Source: an uncultured Clostridia bacterium
GTDB lineage: Bacteria > Bacillota > Clostridia > TANB77 > CAG-508
NCBI GenBank assembly: GCA_934141605.1
Contig: CAKPCL010000017.1
Coordinates: 1 to 14,359, forward strand
Direction of reading: 5' to 3'
DNA length: 14,359 nt
Positions 14,010 through 14,359 of the stretch are shown here, piece by piece. The position numbers were made by a program, and so were the translations under genes. The notes beneath the pieces are model-generated. The model saw nothing but the letters and a program-made list of their open reading frames with translations. It was not told the origin of the DNA and did not search any database. Position 1 is the first letter of the stretch, and every line of letters begins with the position of its first letter.

Positions 14010-14030
14010 GTAGTTTTTAAAAAAAGTAAC

Positions 14031-14054
14031 AAAAAAGAGCCGAAGCTCTTTTTT
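14031..14054 (-). terminator. Intrinsic terminator of tuf
   Basis: Arms 14031-14040 and 14045-14054 form a perfect stem. On the minus strand the loop is UUCG closed by C-G, an exceptionally stable tetraloop, followed by a T-run. It starts 24 nt after the tuf stop codon. Confidence 0.95.
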
Positions 14055-14077
14055 ATATTATATAATTATTCTTATAA

Positions 14078-14359
14078 TTATTCGATGATGTCAGCAACAA
14101 CACCTGAACCAACTGTTCTACCACCTTCACGAATAGCAAATCTTAATCCTTTTTCGATAGCGATTGGTGTAATTAATTCGATTGTCATTGAAACATTATC
14201 TCCTGGCATAACCATTTCTGTTCCAGCTGCTAATTCAATAACACCTGTAACATCTGTTGTTCTGAAGTAGAATTGTGGTCTGTATCCATTAAAGAATGGT
14301 GTATGTCTTCCACCTTCTTCTTTAGTTAATACATAAACTTCAGAAGTGAATTTTGTATG
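14078..14359 (-). CDS. tuf: Elongation factor Tu, C-terminal part (5' end outside the window)
   Basis: The last 93 residues of EF-Tu are present, covering most of domain III: KFTSEVYVLTKEEGGRHTPF, GYRPQFYFRTTDVTG, MVMPGDNVSMTIELI and the end RFAIREGGRTVGSGVVADIIE. EF-Tu delivers aminoacyl-tRNA to the ribosome as a GTP complex, and domain III contacts tRNA and EF-Ts. Codons here are biased toward GGT, ATC and GAC, as in highly expressed genes. The GTPase domain and start lie beyond the right edge. Stop TAA is at 14078-14080. Confidence 0.97.
   Translation of the reverse strand, partial: HTKFTSEVYVLTKEEGGRHTPFFNGYRPQFYFRTTDVTGVIELAAGTEMVMPGDNVSMTIELITPIAIEKGLRFAIREGGRTVGSGVVADIIE

Noticed and set aside
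1..14359. CRISPR array, tRNA, rRNA or insertion-sequence transposase
   Set aside because: No regularly spaced direct repeats, cloverleaf-like segments, rRNA signatures or transposase frames were found.

Overview
The window is strongly AT-rich and its proteins are Firmicutes-like. It carries a CwlD-type amidase beside a NodB-type deacetylase, a DacF/PBP5-type carboxypeptidase, plsX-acpP, and a clostridial 'REGITLxALVIT' prepilin. Promoters and Shine-Dalgarno sites are consensus-like. This fits a Gram-positive clostridial bacterium, probably an uncultured gut or animal-associated lineage, possibly a spore former or a descendant of one. The lineage is inferred from the proteins only.

Layout. 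(1) Positions 1-1880, minus strand: a prepilin N-terminus followed, in the same reading frame, by a large FGE/C-type-lectin-like module. A single TAA separates them. The last ~180 nt of the lectin module are much richer in GC than the rest and resemble the variable repeat of a diversity-generating retroelement (DGR) target. A large hairpin lies just beyond the stop. (2) 1881-2290: a divergent small XRE-type regulator. Its promoter shares its -35 bases with the prepilin promoter, and a perfect dyad overlaps its -10. (3) 2300-2998, minus: a tandem OB-fold SSB-like protein. (4) 3187-4699, minus: cwlD followed by a NodB polysaccharide deacetylase broken by a one-base insertion. (5) 4822-6713, minus: a two-gene unit of a membrane-anchored protein with three beta-sandwich-like repeats and a GGDEF protein with a degenerate receiver. 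(6) 6829-10806, minus: a 1325-residue surface adhesin with a thioester domain, a CnaB-like domain and four DUF11-like repeats. (7) 10807-11247: a divergent intergenic region with two adhesin promoters and a large imperfect inverted repeat. (8) 11248-12501, plus: a D-Ala-D-Ala carboxypeptidase. (9) 12543-13930, minus: plsX and acpP, for phospholipid and fatty-acid synthesis. (10) 14078-14359, minus: the 3' end of tuf.

Functional reading. Most of the window concerns the cell surface: a putative pilin-displayed, possibly hypervariable lectin under local HTH control, a covalent-binding adhesin, envelope-remodelling enzymes and a possible c-di-GMP enzyme. No reverse transcriptase or template repeat is visible here. 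If the DGR reading is right, they should lie beyond the left edge or elsewhere in the genome.

Two genes (prepilin-lectin and deacetylase) carry single lesions. These could be real mutations or assembly errors, which the sequence alone cannot decide.
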